Assembly: GCA_017512425.1 (NCBI GenBank)
Contig: JAFWGI010000015.1
Span: 310,001 to 374,000 of the forward strand
DNA: 64,000 nucleotides
Origin: Hyphomicrobium sp.
Lineage (GTDB): Bacteria > Pseudomonadota > Alphaproteobacteria > Rhizobiales > Hyphomicrobiaceae
Reading direction: 5' to 3'
Every line of letters begins with the position of its first letter. The stretch's first letter is position 1. Under the pieces are notes generated by a model, which saw nothing but the letters and a program-made list of their open reading frames with translations, was not told the origin of the DNA and ran no database searches. Shown here in pieces: positions 32,443 to 41,515 of this stretch. Position numbers and translations under genes: made by a program.

Positions 32443-33525
32443 CTAATCCCTATGCGCGAATTGGTGGCACACGGCCGGCGTCGCGTAATTGCGCGATCCA
32501 TCGAGGGCTGCATAGCGGCCCGGCGCTTCCTCGGCCCACGTCTCCTCGGCAGCGATCGAATAATAGTACTGCGGCGGGCGTGACAGATTGATCGACAGCA
32601 GGCGCGATTGCTCCCACAAGAACGTGTGGAACGCTTTGCCCTCGGCGACATCTTTTAGAACGGCAACCGTTGTCGCCCTGGCGCTTAATCGTTCGGCCAG
32701 CCTGTCTGCGATGCCGCCTTGGATCGCGGCGTGTGCGTAGCCTGGAATAACAACGAGCTTGCCGCCGCCGTTGGCGTTGACCTCTTCTGCGACGTAGGCC
32801 GCGAGTTCGTCGTCGTGGCTGAGGCGTTCGCGCATGATCGCGGCGTCGCGCTCGTCCTTTGTCACTTTGGAATCCAGTCCGTAGCGGACCCACGCGACGT
32901 TGCCCAAATGCGCGAGGCAGCGGTAAACGGGATCGTTGTAGGTGTGAAAATTGCCGAGCGGATTATTGAAATCGTAGAAAATCGCCTTGATGCCGTGCTG
33001 CTTCGACAGGAGGACCTGCCGGCCAAGCGCGGTTGCAACGCGATGCTGCGTCTTCTCCGACTCTTCACCGCGATTATCAGGATCGAGGAAATGCCAGCGG
33101 CCCGATCGCACGATGTCCTGCGCGAAGGCTTCGACGTCAGCCTCGGTGTCGATGCCGTTCGCCTGCCGGCCAAGCACGCGCGGCATCTCGATGGCGACGT
33201 GTTTGACGCCGGCGCGACGCATGGCCGAGAACAATTCCGGCGATGAATAGAAGGCGATGCGTTCGCGAACGCCATGCTTGACGTCGGCGAGGATCGTAAT
33301 GTCATCGGCGCGGAAGAGTTTGTCGAGCGACGGCGGTGCCGACTGCTGCGCAACGGACGCGTGGTGCGCGACGGTGATCGTTGCGATGACACTTGCGAAT
33401 ACGCCAGCTACGTTTGCTGCTCGCCGCGTGCAAAATGCTCGCTTCGCCAGCCACGCCTGAACGCTTGACCGGAAGTTAGGACGTGGTCGTCGATTGGCAT
33501 CAAGCCGTCGATTGGCATCAAGCAT
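32443..33525 (-). CDS. secreted protein, possibly Tiki/ChaN/EreA-like
   Basis: The product has 360 residues. The N-terminus carries LDANRR twice in tandem, encoded by an 18-bp duplication, before a signal-like hydrophobic segment (NVAGVFASVIATITVAHHAS). The mature part has ITILADVKHGVRERIAFYSS, VKHVAIEMPRVLGRQ and GGKLVVIPGYAHAAIQGG. These resemble the Gly/Asp-His, Ile-Glu and Gly-x-His motifs of the erythromycin-esterase/ChaN/Tiki superfamily, but the match is partial. It could act in the periplasm on an unknown ester or peptide, or bind heme. It is convergent with the Cys-rich gene. Confidence 0.5.
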   Translation of the reverse strand: MLDANRRLDANRRPRPNFRSSVQAWLAKRAFCTRRAANVAGVFASVIATITVAHHASVAQQSAPPSLDKLFRADDITILADVKHGVRERIAFYSSPELFSAMRRAGVKHVAIEMPRVLGRQANGIDTEADVEAFAQDIVRSGRWHFLDPDNRGEESEKTQHRVATALGRQVLLSKQHGIKAIFYDFNNPLGNFHTYNDPVYRCLAHLGNVAWVRYGLDSKVTKDERDAAIMRERLSHDDELAAYVAEEVNANGGGKLVVIPGYAHAAIQGGIADRLAERLSARATTVAVLKDVAEGKAFHTFLWEQSRLLSINLSRPPQYYYSIAAEETWAEEAPGRYAALDGSRNYATPAVCHQFAHRD

Positions 33526-33768
33526 GTGTCACCGGGTTTGTGCCTCACCAGCATCCCAACCTTGGATGTTCTCCGCCCGTGCAGTGCCCTTTTTCCTGAA
33601 TGCTATACCGATTCAACGCATCGGCAACCGGGATGCGTGCCGCGCTTTCGAACAATTCGTGCTATGAAATGCAGCGGTCGCCGCATTGGTTGCGCCGGGC
33701 GCCGTCGGCGCTCAACGAACCGTTATAGTATTTCGCAGGCCCCGACGTCGCGGACGCGCGCGGGGGGC

Positions 33769-34803
33769 TCAGCGGTTCGTCAGCTTCAGCTCGATGCGGC
33801 GGTTCTTCTGATTTGCCTCTTCCGACGTGCCGCCTTCGATAGGTCTGAACTCGCCGTAACCGGCGGCGACGAGGCGCTCGGCCGGTACGCCTTTCGAGAT
33901 CATATATTTGACGACCGAGGCGGCGCGCGCGGTCGACAGCTCCCAGTTCGACGGGAATTGCGAACTGGCAATCGGACGCGGGTCGGTATGACCGTCGATC
34001 TGAATGGCCCAGTCGATCTCTTTTGGAATTTCCTGCTGCAAATCGAGAATGGCGTCGGCCATCTGGTCCATCGCCGTCAGACCCTCCGGCGTCAACGTTG
34101 CGGCGCCCGATGGAAACAGGACTTCGCTTTCGAAGACGAAGCGGTCGCCGACGACGCGGATATCCTTGCGGTCTTTCAGAAGTTCGCGCAGCCGGCCGAA
34201 AAAGTCAGAGCGATAGCGCTGCAACTCTTGAACTTCGCGGGCGAGCGCTGCGTTGAGGCGCGCGCCGAGATCCTTGATTGTCTTGTCGCCGTCTTCAGCT
34301 TTCTTTTCGGATGCGCCGAGCGTTTCGTTCAACGCCGCAATCTGACGGCGCAGCGCGAGCAACTGCTGGTTCAGCGCGTCGACTTTTGCGAGCGCTTCGT
34401 TCGATACGGCCTTCTGCGATTCAAGGTCGGCCGTCAGCCCGCCGATGCGCGCGTCAGCAGCCTTGGTAGCTTCCTCGATCCCGATGCCTGCACCGGAGAG
34501 CTTGGTGTTCTCTTCGCGCAACGTCGAAAGGGTTGCCTGCAGGGCCGCGAGTTCATCCTCGGCGGATTTGGCTTTGCCCTTTTCGAGCGACAGGATCGAC
34601 GTCAGTTCGGATATCTGCCGTGTCAGGCGTTGGAGAGCGGTGTCCTTGCTGCTCGCTTCTTCGGTCGCGAAGTATTGCGCGATCATGAAGACCGACATCA
34701 AGAACGTGACGACGAGCAGCAGCGTCGACAGCACGTCGACGTAGCCCGGCCACGCATAGCTTTCGTTGCTGCTGCCGCCTCGCCGTGATCGCCCGCGCGC
34801 CAT
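33769..34803 (-). CDS. OmpA/MotB-like peptidoglycan-binding stator protein
   Basis: The product has 344 residues. One membrane helix near the N-terminus contains an acidic residue: YAWPGYVDVLSTLLLVVTFL, the Asp expected to conduct protons in MotB/TolR/ExbD plugs. A long coiled coil follows (~45-190) and then an OmpA-like domain (~200-340) with VLFPSGAATLTPEG, IQIDGHTDPRP and LVAAGYGEFRPI, the peptidoglycan-binding motifs. It lies 8 bases after the MotA/ExbB-like gene, with which it should form a stator. No flagellar or tol genes are nearby. Confidence 0.85.
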   Translation of the reverse strand: MARGRSRRGGSSNESYAWPGYVDVLSTLLLVVTFLMSVFMIAQYFATEEASSKDTALQRLTRQISELTSILSLEKGKAKSAEDELAALQATLSTLREENTKLSGAGIGIEEATKAADARIGGLTADLESQKAVSNEALAKVDALNQQLLALRRQIAALNETLGASEKKAEDGDKTIKDLGARLNAALAREVQELQRYRSDFFGRLRELLKDRKDIRVVGDRFVFESEVLFPSGAATLTPEGLTAMDQMADAILDLQQEIPKEIDWAIQIDGHTDPRPIASSQFPSNWELSTARAASVVKYMISKGVPAERLVAAGYGEFRPIEGGTSEEANQKNRRIELKLTNR

Positions 34804-34811
34804 GAAGCTGC

Positions 34812-35870
34812 TCAGCCTCCGCGCTTCATGTTGTCGGCCAGCGTCTTCAGCATGCCGGCGACTTCCGATTGCTGGGCTGCTTGCTCATCGACCCATTCGC
34901 GGACGACTTTCTGTTCGACGCGCATCTGATTGACGAGTTGATTGACGCCGCGTGCGAGATCGCGAACGTCGTCGTTATGGGCCGGCGCGTTGCCAAGCAT
35001 GGCGGGTGGTGCGATCGGTTGCTCGCCGAGCCGGCTTGTAAAGTCTTCCAGTGCGCGCTGCATATCGACGACCGCGCCGAGCAACTGGCGGTTGACGTAA
35101 TCCGACGACGACGAACCGGCACCGGCCGGTGTCAGCTCGGTGATGCCCGAGAGCCAATCTTCGAGTTCATTGTAGAAGCGGTTGTGCGCCTGGCTCGCCT
35201 GCAATTCGAGAAAGCCGAGTACGAGCGATCCGGCAAGACCGAGCAGCGATGACGAAAACGCCGTGCCCATGCCCTTGAGTGGCGCATTCAGCGCCTGTTT
35301 CAAGTCGCTGAACATTTGCACGTTGTCGCCGTTCTTGTTGTCGAGCGTATCGATGGCGCGCCCGACCGACTGAATGGTTTCCAGAAGGCCCCAGAACGTG
35401 CCGAGCAGGCCGAGGAACACGAGCAGGCCGACGAGATAGCGTCCGGTATCGCGCGCTTCATCAAGGCGCGAACCGATCGAGTCCATGAAGCTGTCCATCG
35501 CCGCCGTCGAAAGGGACAGCGTGCCGGTGCGGTCGCGGAGCATCGTCGCCATCGGCGCGAGCAGCTTCGGCTTGTGCGTGATGCTCAAGCCCGGATCAGA
35601 AATGCGAAATGCGTTGACCCAGCGGATCTCAGGATAAAGTCGCATCACCTGCCGGAACGCATAGATGATGCCGAGCGCTAGTACGCCGATGATCAACCCG
35701 TTCAATCCGGGGTTGGTCATCAGCGATTTCTCGAGCTGTTCGAATAGGATGGCGGCGAGAAACGCGACGAGCGTCAGGAAGATCAACATGCGCAGCAAAA
35801 ACACGCCGGGTGGCGTGAGCCGGCGCGAGACGGGCGACAGACCGTCATCTCCTGAACGTGATTTGGCCAT
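34812..35870 (-). CDS. MotA/TolQ/ExbB-like proton channel protein
   Basis: About 352 residues from the ATG at 35870, with GGAGA nine bases upstream. Two hydrophobic stretches near the N-terminus (FLLRMLIFLTLVAFLAAILF and GLIIGVLALGIIYAFR) and two later (YLVGLLVFLGLLGTFWGLLE and AFSSSLLGLAGSLVLGFLEL) give four helices. The last two have the MotA/TolQ proton-channel pattern with the conserved Gly-Thr-Phe-Trp-Gly. The C-terminal ~130 residues are a cytoplasmic helix. Together with the OmpA/MotB-like partner it would convert proton flow into force on the cell wall. The biological process is unknown. Confidence 0.85.
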   Translation of the reverse strand: MAKSRSGDDGLSPVSRRLTPPGVFLLRMLIFLTLVAFLAAILFEQLEKSLMTNPGLNGLIIGVLALGIIYAFRQVMRLYPEIRWVNAFRISDPGLSITHKPKLLAPMATMLRDRTGTLSLSTAAMDSFMDSIGSRLDEARDTGRYLVGLLVFLGLLGTFWGLLETIQSVGRAIDTLDNKNGDNVQMFSDLKQALNAPLKGMGTAFSSSLLGLAGSLVLGFLELQASQAHNRFYNELEDWLSGITELTPAGAGSSSSDYVNRQLLGAVVDMQRALEDFTSRLGEQPIAPPAMLGNAPAHNDDVRDLARGVNQLVNQMRVEQKVVREWVDEQAAQQSEVAGMLKTLADNMKRGG

Positions 35871-36031
35871 GCGGCGTCTCCGGCTAATCCCCCCGAGCAC
35901 CGGCTAGCAGGGCTCTGAAAACGGACCTTAGACTAAGGGTCTGCCCGCGAAAACCGGCAACATCATGCCAACATGCACCAGAAATGTGCCGTTCGCGCCG
36001 AGTGACGCGGCAGAAATTCCAGGCAATAGCG

Positions 36032-36838
36032 TTAACGCTTCGCGCCCTTGTTTGTGACGAACGGCAGCAGCGCTTTGTGCATCTGAATGTTGGCCGCGAT
36101 GATATCGCCGCTCTCGAGCATTTTGTCGGTGCCTTCGAGGTCGGTTGCAAGACCACCGGCTTCGCGCGCGATGACGATGCCGGCCGCCATGTCCCAAGGC
36201 TTGAGGTTGCGCTCCCAGTAGCCGTCGAAACGTCCGGCCGCGACATAGGAGAGGTCTAGCGCTGCGGAACCAGTCCGGCGAATGCCCGCGACCTCGCGCA
36301 TCAAGACTTCCATTTCAGCGAGGAAGCGCTGATGGCCGTCGCGGCCACGATGGGGAATGCCGGTTGTCAGCAGCGCATCGGCCAGCGTCTTGCGCGCGGC
36401 GACGCGGATGCGCCGATCGTTCATATAGGCGCCCTTACCCTTCTCGGCCGTGAAGAGTTCGTCGGTCGCTGGATTATAGATGACGCCGGCGACGAGTTGG
36501 CCTTCGCGTTCGAGGCCGATGGAGACGGCGAACAGCGGATTGGAATGCAGGAAGTTGGTCGTGCCGTCGAGCGGATCGACAAGCCAGCGATGCGTGCTGT
36601 CGGCGCCTTCGACGAAACCACGCTCTTCCATCAGGAAGCCGTAGCCCGGACGCGCCTTGGTCAATTCGCGAAAAATGATCTCTTCGGCTTTTGTGTCGGC
36701 GATCGATACGAAATTCGCCGGACCTTTGACCGATACCTGCAACTGTTCGACCTCGCCGAAGTCGCGGATGAGGCTGCGGCCAGCCTTGCGAGCGGCAGTG
36801 ATCATGACGTTGAGAGTCGGCGAGACGTTGAGGGCCAC
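36032..36838 (-). CDS. inositol monophosphatase family protein (SuhB-like)
   Basis: About 268 residues from the GTG at 36838, chosen because family members begin near NVMITAARKAGRSLIRDFGE; a GTG at 36889 with AAGGG upstream is the alternative. Metal-binding motifs are intact: GFLMEERG (Glu), WLVDPLDGTTNFLH (DPLDGT) and KPWDMAAGIVIAREAGG (WDxAAG). The enzymes hydrolyse inositol phosphates or related sugar phosphates with Mg2+, and SuhB also has a role with ribosomal RNA antitermination in E. coli. The substrate here is undetermined. Confidence 0.9.
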   Translation of the reverse strand: MALNVSPTLNVMITAARKAGRSLIRDFGEVEQLQVSVKGPANFVSIADTKAEEIIFRELTKARPGYGFLMEERGFVEGADSTHRWLVDPLDGTTNFLHSNPLFAVSIGLEREGQLVAGVIYNPATDELFTAEKGKGAYMNDRRIRVAARKTLADALLTTGIPHRGRDGHQRFLAEMEVLMREVAGIRRTGSAALDLSYVAAGRFDGYWERNLKPWDMAAGIVIAREAGGLATDLEGTDKMLESGDIIAANIQMHKALLPFVTNKGAKR

Positions 36839-37039
36839 GGGCGGTATCCGGAGGTTCAAAGAGCAAGGTGAGATGTGAAGCGCGGTCACTAAACCCTTCT
36901 AGTGCCGCGCGCAAGGCAGGCGCCGGTTAACGGGCTACTCGGCCGCGGGTCATCCCTTTGGGCGATACCAAACGCCGTTAGCAAAATTCATAAGTGGCGC
37001 TTGGTGTGCTAAGCTTGTCCCAAGACGTGGGAGGATCCC

Positions 37040-37255
37040 ATGAAGGTCAGGGTTCACAGTTTCAAGTGGTACGACGCGAACAGGAATAAGACTTCATACC
37101 CAGACGTTAAGCGCACGATGGAATGGATAATGAATACTCAGGGCGCTGAAGCCATTCCGGGTACCGAAGAGATTGTCGACGAAATGCAATTGGATATGCA
37201 CGGGGCGTATCATCCGCACGGCCGGAAGCAGGATGACGGGTGGGGCGCCGCGTAG
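37040..37255 (+). CDS. small hypothetical protein (71 aa)
   Basis: The ATG at 37040 follows a strong GGGAGG (37029-37034). The 71-residue product is hydrophilic (MKVRVHSFKWYDANRNKTSY ... HGAYHPHGRKQDDGWGAA), His/Trp/Asp-rich at its C-terminus, without signal or membrane segment. I do not recognise a family. The ribosome site and composition support a real gene. Confidence 0.55.
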   Translation: MKVRVHSFKWYDANRNKTSYPDVKRTMEWIMNTQGAEAIPGTEEIVDEMQLDMHGAYHPHGRKQDDGWGAA

Positions 37256-37298
37256 ATTTTCGGACGTGAGACGATGCCGGAAGCGATGCGGCCGCATG

Positions 37299-38357
37299 CT
37301 AATCGAGTGTCTGGACTTGAATGCGGTCAGACCATTCGGATGCGGCGGTTATCGCCTTGGCGCGATCGGCTTTCGGTAGTTTGGCGATCATGTCGTCGAG
37401 CGTTTTGTCTTCGATGCCATTCTTCTGCGCGATCAACCGCCACTTCGCGGCTTCGACCGGATTTTTGGCGGTGCCGATGCCTTCGAGATGCAAGTAAGCA
37501 AGGCGGTTCTGCGCGCCCGCGACGCCTTTATCGGCGGCCGACTTGAGATATCCATAAAGCTTCGGTTCGTCTTTCGTTAGCCCCATGCCCTTGAGCAGAA
37601 GCACCGCGTAGTCGTATTCGGCGGCGGCATAGCCCTGGCCTGCGGCGCGCGAAAGCCAGCGGGCGGCTTCCTCGGCATTGGCCGCGACACCGTCTCCGCT
37701 CTGGTACATGGCTGCAACGTCGTACTGCGCTTGCGCGATGCCTTTCTCGGCTGCGTAGAGAATGTGCTGGAAAGCGCGCCGCGGATTTTCCGGTTTGCCG
37801 TCGCCTTTGAGGAATAGAAGACCGAGATTGTAGTTTGCTTCGGCATGACCCGTCAGCGCCGCCTTCTCGAACATGCGGGCTGCGGCCACGCGGTTTTTTT
37901 CGACACCGCGGCCTTCGGCTAACATGATGCCGAGTGCAAATGTGCCTGGGACGTCGCCGGCTTCGGCGGCACGCGCGTACCAATTGACGGCCGTCTTTTC
38001 ATCTTTGCCGACGCCAAGACCTTCGGCGTAAATGCGCGCTATCAGCGTATTGGCTTGTGGTTCGCCACGGGCTGCTGCGGCCTCAGCGAGTTTCAGCGCC
38101 GTCAGATACTGCCCCTGGTCAAACGCCGTATAAGCGGCGTCGTCGCCGGTTGCCGGCACGAGGCTCGGCGTCGTCTTTTTAATATCCGACGAATTCGGTT
38201 TGGCCTGTGACTGCGCCGGTTTTTGCGGTGCCGCCTTTTTCTCAGGCGCGTCGGTTGACCGGCTGAACCACGAACTGCTTTCCGCGTGTGCGGGTCCGGT
38301 GGCGGCGGTGAGCGCCACTGAGACGGCGATGAGCGCGCATGTCATTCGTCGTGTCAT
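37299..38357 (-). CDS. secreted Sel1-repeat protein
   Basis: About 352 residues from the ATG at 38357, which overlaps the stop of thiE. Residues 1-24 are a signal peptide (MTRRMTCALIAVSVALTAAT, ending AHA). A Lys/Pro/Ser linker is followed by six or seven Sel1 repeats (~36 residues each), for example ANTLIARIYAEGLGVGKDEK and AQYDVAAMYQSGDGVAANAE. Sel1 solenoids bind partner proteins; in the periplasm they often take part in signalling or envelope assembly. The partner is unknown. The coupling to thiE is probably only transcriptional. Confidence 0.85.
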   Translation of the reverse strand: MTRRMTCALIAVSVALTAATGPAHAESSSWFSRSTDAPEKKAAPQKPAQSQAKPNSSDIKKTTPSLVPATGDDAAYTAFDQGQYLTALKLAEAAAARGEPQANTLIARIYAEGLGVGKDEKTAVNWYARAAEAGDVPGTFALGIMLAEGRGVEKNRVAAARMFEKAALTGHAEANYNLGLLFLKGDGKPENPRRAFQHILYAAEKGIAQAQYDVAAMYQSGDGVAANAEEAARWLSRAAGQGYAAAEYDYAVLLLKGMGLTKDEPKLYGYLKSAADKGVAGAQNRLAYLHLEGIGTAKNPVEAAKWRLIAQKNGIEDKTLDDMIAKLPKADRAKAITAASEWSDRIQVQTLD

Positions 38358-39001
38358 GCTGCTGCCTCGGCGCCCGCGATGGCGGCTGCAAATATCTTGG
38401 CGCGCGCGGTAGCATCGCGCGTCGTCAGATCGGATGTCACGGCGAGCGTGACGAAATCGGCGCCAGCATCTGCAAGCGCTGCGGCCTGCTCTGGCGTCGC
38501 TACATCGAACGCCACGCAAGGCACCTCGAAAATCTCGCTCCACCAGTTGATGAGATCGCATTGGCGGGCTTCTGCGGTCGCGCGGTCTTCGACGTGGGCT
38601 GGAATGCCGAACGCGATATAATCGGCGCCATCCTCGCCTAGCGCCATCGCGTCGTCACGCGAGCGGCCCGCGTCGGCGCCGATCATGGCGTGTGCGCCGA
38701 TCGTCTCGCGCGCCTCGCGATAAACCTTCAGCGGATCTTTCGACCACGGCAGATGCACGCCGTCCGCCTTGATCAAGCGCGCGAGCGAAGCATCGCCGTC
38801 GATGAGAACAGCGACACCGCGTTTTTGCGCCAGTGCCGCGAGCGGCTTTACGGTCGCTGCATCGAGAGCAGTGCCGGGCGCGGCGCGCAGCAGAAGGCTC
38901 GATACCGGTTGCGCTGAAAGCAGTGCTGTCAGCCGCTCAGCGGCGTCAGCTTGTGCGCCGCCGGTTTCGAAAATCAGGTACAGTTCAGGCGCGTTGGACA
39001 C
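38354..39001 (-). CDS. thiE: thiamine phosphate synthase
   Basis: About 215 residues from the GTG at 39001, chosen because GGAGA lies six bases before it and the length fits the family; a longer open frame upstream reads through the opposite strand's repeats. It starts VSNAPELYLIFETGG. Family motifs include GVAVLIDGDASLARLIKADG and VHLPWSKD, and MIGADAGRSRDDAMALGEDG. ThiE joins the thiazole and pyrimidine phosphates to make thiamine phosphate. Some residues differ from E. coli ThiE, and a ThiE-like (TMP synthase/TENI) role is possible. Confidence 0.78.
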   Translation of the reverse strand: MSNAPELYLIFETGGAQADAAERLTALLSAQPVSSLLLRAAPGTALDAATVKPLAALAQKRGVAVLIDGDASLARLIKADGVHLPWSKDPLKVYREARETIGAHAMIGADAGRSRDDAMALGEDGADYIAFGIPAHVEDRATAEARQCDLINWWSEIFEVPCVAFDVATPEQAAALADAGADFVTLAVTSDLTTRDATARAKIFAAAIAGAEAAA

Positions 39002-39269
39002 GATCGTCTCCGGTGATGCGTCGGCTATCGGAGCCGATTGCGGCAGAAACAAGAAGCGGTCTGCAAGGTTTTGCAGCCACCCTAAGGAGGTGGCGCGACC
39101 GCAACGTGCTGCTTTCTGTAGGCGATGAGAAAAAGCCTGTTTACCACAGCGAGTACGCAGGTCATGCTGCATCAATTGTCGATTTGCGGCCTCAAAGCGC
39201 CACGTTGCCAACGCACGTTGGCCTGGTCTTAAGGCCCGTTTGTGCATTTTAATCTCGGAGCCGTCGCAT

Positions 39270-41438
39270 ATGAAGACTTTTGGCGCCCGCGCGGCGATTG
39301 TGCCGTTCGCGATCACCATGAATTTGATTGCGCCTTCCGCGGTCGTACCTGCTCTCGCGGATCCGGCAGCTGTCGGTGCAACGACGCCGGCGGCAGCGGC
39401 AGCGCCCGCCGAGGCTGGCAATACAACTCCTGCGACGCCGCCAGCCGCAGAGACGCCGACTACAGAAGCTATTGAGGCCGCGCCAGCGGACACAGCTGCG
39501 AAGCCGTCTTCGACAACAGACGCGGGAACAACTGCTGCAACGGAGCCGGCCGCAAGCGACGCAAATAAACCTGCAGCGCCGCCGCTCGTGCAAGCGCCGC
39601 CAACACCGGATGCGACGACACCTGCACCAGCCGCGCAACCGGCTGCTGCGGCCGCAACGACGCCAGCGGTCAATCCTGTCGTCGAGGAGGTGCGTACGCG
39701 TTTGACCGACGCTGCCGCGTCCGCAGGCAAAGCCGGCGACTATTTCGATGTTTTGAGAGCTTTCTACGCGGCGCGCAGCGAACCGCTTTGGATCAAAGAC
39801 GGCGTGCTGTCCGCGCCTGCTAACGCGGCGATTGGCGAAATCAAAAAGGCCGACAGCTACGGTCTCGATGCGTCGCAATTCGACGTGCCGGATCTCGCAA
39901 GCGGTGCTGCAGCAGATGCCCAGGCCGACGCGGAGATCAAACTTTCGGCCGCCGTATTGAAGTACGCGCATCACGCTCGCGGCGGGCGTATTGATCCGCT
40001 CGCGCTCAGCAACATTCTGGATATGAAGCCGCCGCTCAAGGATGCAGCGGTCGTCATGACGGAAATTGCAGCCAGCAGTGAATCCGATGCCTATCTGCGC
40101 GGACTGCATCCGAAGCATCCGCAATTTGCCAAGCTCAAGGATGCGCTTGCGGCCGCGCGCGGCCCACAAGTCGAAGCGCCCGTCGACGAGGCGCTGAAGG
40201 TCAAACTGCCGGAAGGCAAGACGCTGAAAGCTGGCCAGGTGCACGACGATATCGCCCTGCTGCGTAAGCGCCTGAAGGTCGAGATCATGGCGGGCGCAAC
40301 CGATCGCACGTTCGATCCGATCCTGGAAACGGCGGTCAAGGCGTTTCAGGAAGAAAACGGGCTGAAGGTCAACGGTCAGCTGAATGCCAGAACGCGCGCT
40401 GCGCTCAATCGCGAAGGCGAGCCGAAAACCGCTGATCCGAAGCGCGATATCGATCGCATCATCGCGAATATGGAACGCTGGCGCTGGCTGCCCGAAGACC
40501 TGGGCGACTTCTACATTTTCAACAACATTCCCGAGTATCAGAGCCGCATCATCAAGAACGGCGAAGAGGCGTTGAAGGTGAAAATGATCGTCGGCCAGCC
40601 GTCGTGGCCGACACCGGTCATGTCATCAAGCCTCTTGTACGTGATCTTCCAGCCCGAATGGGGCATGCCCGACGGCATCAAGATGAAGGAGCTGCTGCCG
40701 CGTCTGAAGCGCGCGTCCGGCGGTGACAATTTCTTCGATCAGTTGTTCGGTGGTGGAAGTTCGAGCGGCGGCGCGCGCGTGCTCGCTGCATACAAGTTGA
40801 AACCTTCGCTCAACGGCCGTCCGATCGATGCGAACTCGGTTGACTGGAACAAGGTCGATATCCGCCGCTTCTCGTTCGTGCAGCCAGCAGGCGCTGAAAA
40901 TCCGCTCGGCGCCGTCAAATTCCGCTTCCCGAACCGGCACGACGTCTACATGCACGACACGCCGCAAAAAGCACTCTTCAACCAATCGTTCCGCGCGCTC
41001 AGCCACGGCTGTCTGCGCGTCGAGAACCATCGCCGTGTGGCCGAAGTTCTCCTGGAACACGACAAAGGATGGGATTCCGACAAGGTCGGCGGCATGTACA
41101 GCGGCGGCACGCGTGATATCACGCTTGATAAGCCGGTGCCGGTGTATCTGACGTATTTCACTGTGCGCGTCGATGAGGACGGCAAGCTGCAGAAGTACGG
41201 TGACATCTACGGCCACGACGACCGCGTGTCGTCGGCGCTTGCCGGTAAGCCGGTCCGTTATCAGGCGCCGGAAATGGTCGACACGGTTGCGTCGAACGAC
41301 GCGACGCTCGATGAAGCGCCGCAGGAGCAGCCGGCCAAAAAGCAAAGCAACAAGAAGGCTGACAAGAAGCGTCAGAAGAACACCGAAACCGCCGGAGATA
41401 TTCTGTCAGACGCGCTGTCAGGGCTGCTCGCGAACTGA
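39270..41438 (+). CDS. L,D-transpeptidase, YcbB/LdtD-like
   Basis: About 722 residues from the ATG at 39270, with GGAG upstream. Residues 1-30 are a signal peptide. Residues ~35-145 are Ala/Pro/Thr-rich. A scaffold domain follows (~150-330, PLWIKDGVLSAPANAAIGEI), then a peptidoglycan-binding domain (VKAFQEENGLKVNGQLNA, ~365-390), then the YkuD catalytic domain ending in ALSHGCLRVEN, whose Cys is the nucleophile. The C-terminal ~60 residues are Lys/Gln-rich. It forms 3-3 cross-links in peptidoglycan, which are abundant in Rhizobiales. A terminator follows. Confidence 0.92.
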   Translation: MKTFGARAAIVPFAITMNLIAPSAVVPALADPAAVGATTPAAAAAPAEAGNTTPATPPAAETPTTEAIEAAPADTAAKPSSTTDAGTTAATEPAASDANKPAAPPLVQAPPTPDATTPAPAAQPAAAAATTPAVNPVVEEVRTRLTDAAASAGKAGDYFDVLRAFYAARSEPLWIKDGVLSAPANAAIGEIKKADSYGLDASQFDVPDLASGAAADAQADAEIKLSAAVLKYAHHARGGRIDPLALSNILDMKPPLKDAAVVMTEIAASSESDAYLRGLHPKHPQFAKLKDALAAARGPQVEAPVDEALKVKLPEGKTLKAGQVHDDIALLRKRLKVEIMAGATDRTFDPILETAVKAFQEENGLKVNGQLNARTRAALNREGEPKTADPKRDIDRIIANMERWRWLPEDLGDFYIFNNIPEYQSRIIKNGEEALKVKMIVGQPSWPTPVMSSSLLYVIFQPEWGMPDGIKMKELLPRLKRASGGDNFFDQLFGGGSSSGGARVLAAYKLKPSLNGRPIDANSVDWNKVDIRRFSFVQPAGAENPLGAVKFRFPNRHDVYMHDTPQKALFNQSFRALSHGCLRVENHRRVAEVLLEHDKGWDSDKVGGMYSGGTRDITLDKPVPVYLTYFTVRVDEDGKLQKYGDIYGHDDRVSSALAGKPVRYQAPEMVDTVASNDATLDEAPQEQPAKKQSNKKADKKRQKNTETAGDILSDALSGLLAN

Positions 41439-41466
41439 CGGGCGCAAACGGAATTGAAAACAAAAA

Positions 41467-41501
41467 GGGCGGACCTGATGTGGTCCGCCCTTTCGTTTTT
41501 T
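41467..41501. terminator. bidirectional terminator between L,D-transpeptidase and aldolase
   Basis: GGGCGGACC, loop TGATGT, GGTCCGCCC (41467-41490) and then TTTCGTTTTTT. A run AAAACAAAAA precedes it, so it can also serve the convergent aldolase gene. Confidence 0.88.
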
Positions 41502-41515
41502 CAGTGCAGCGCGCT

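Noticed and set aside
33769..35870. Zorya anti-phage system
   Set aside because: Only ZorA/B-like stator proteins are present; no helicase or nuclease gene (ZorC, ZorD or ZorE) adjoins, and the flanking genes are an inositol monophosphatase and a secreted protein.
39002..39730. Long N-terminal extension of thiE (458-codon frame)
   Set aside because: The extension reads opposite the L,D-transpeptidase Ala/Pro-rich region, and a GTG with GGAGA at 39001 gives a family-length protein.
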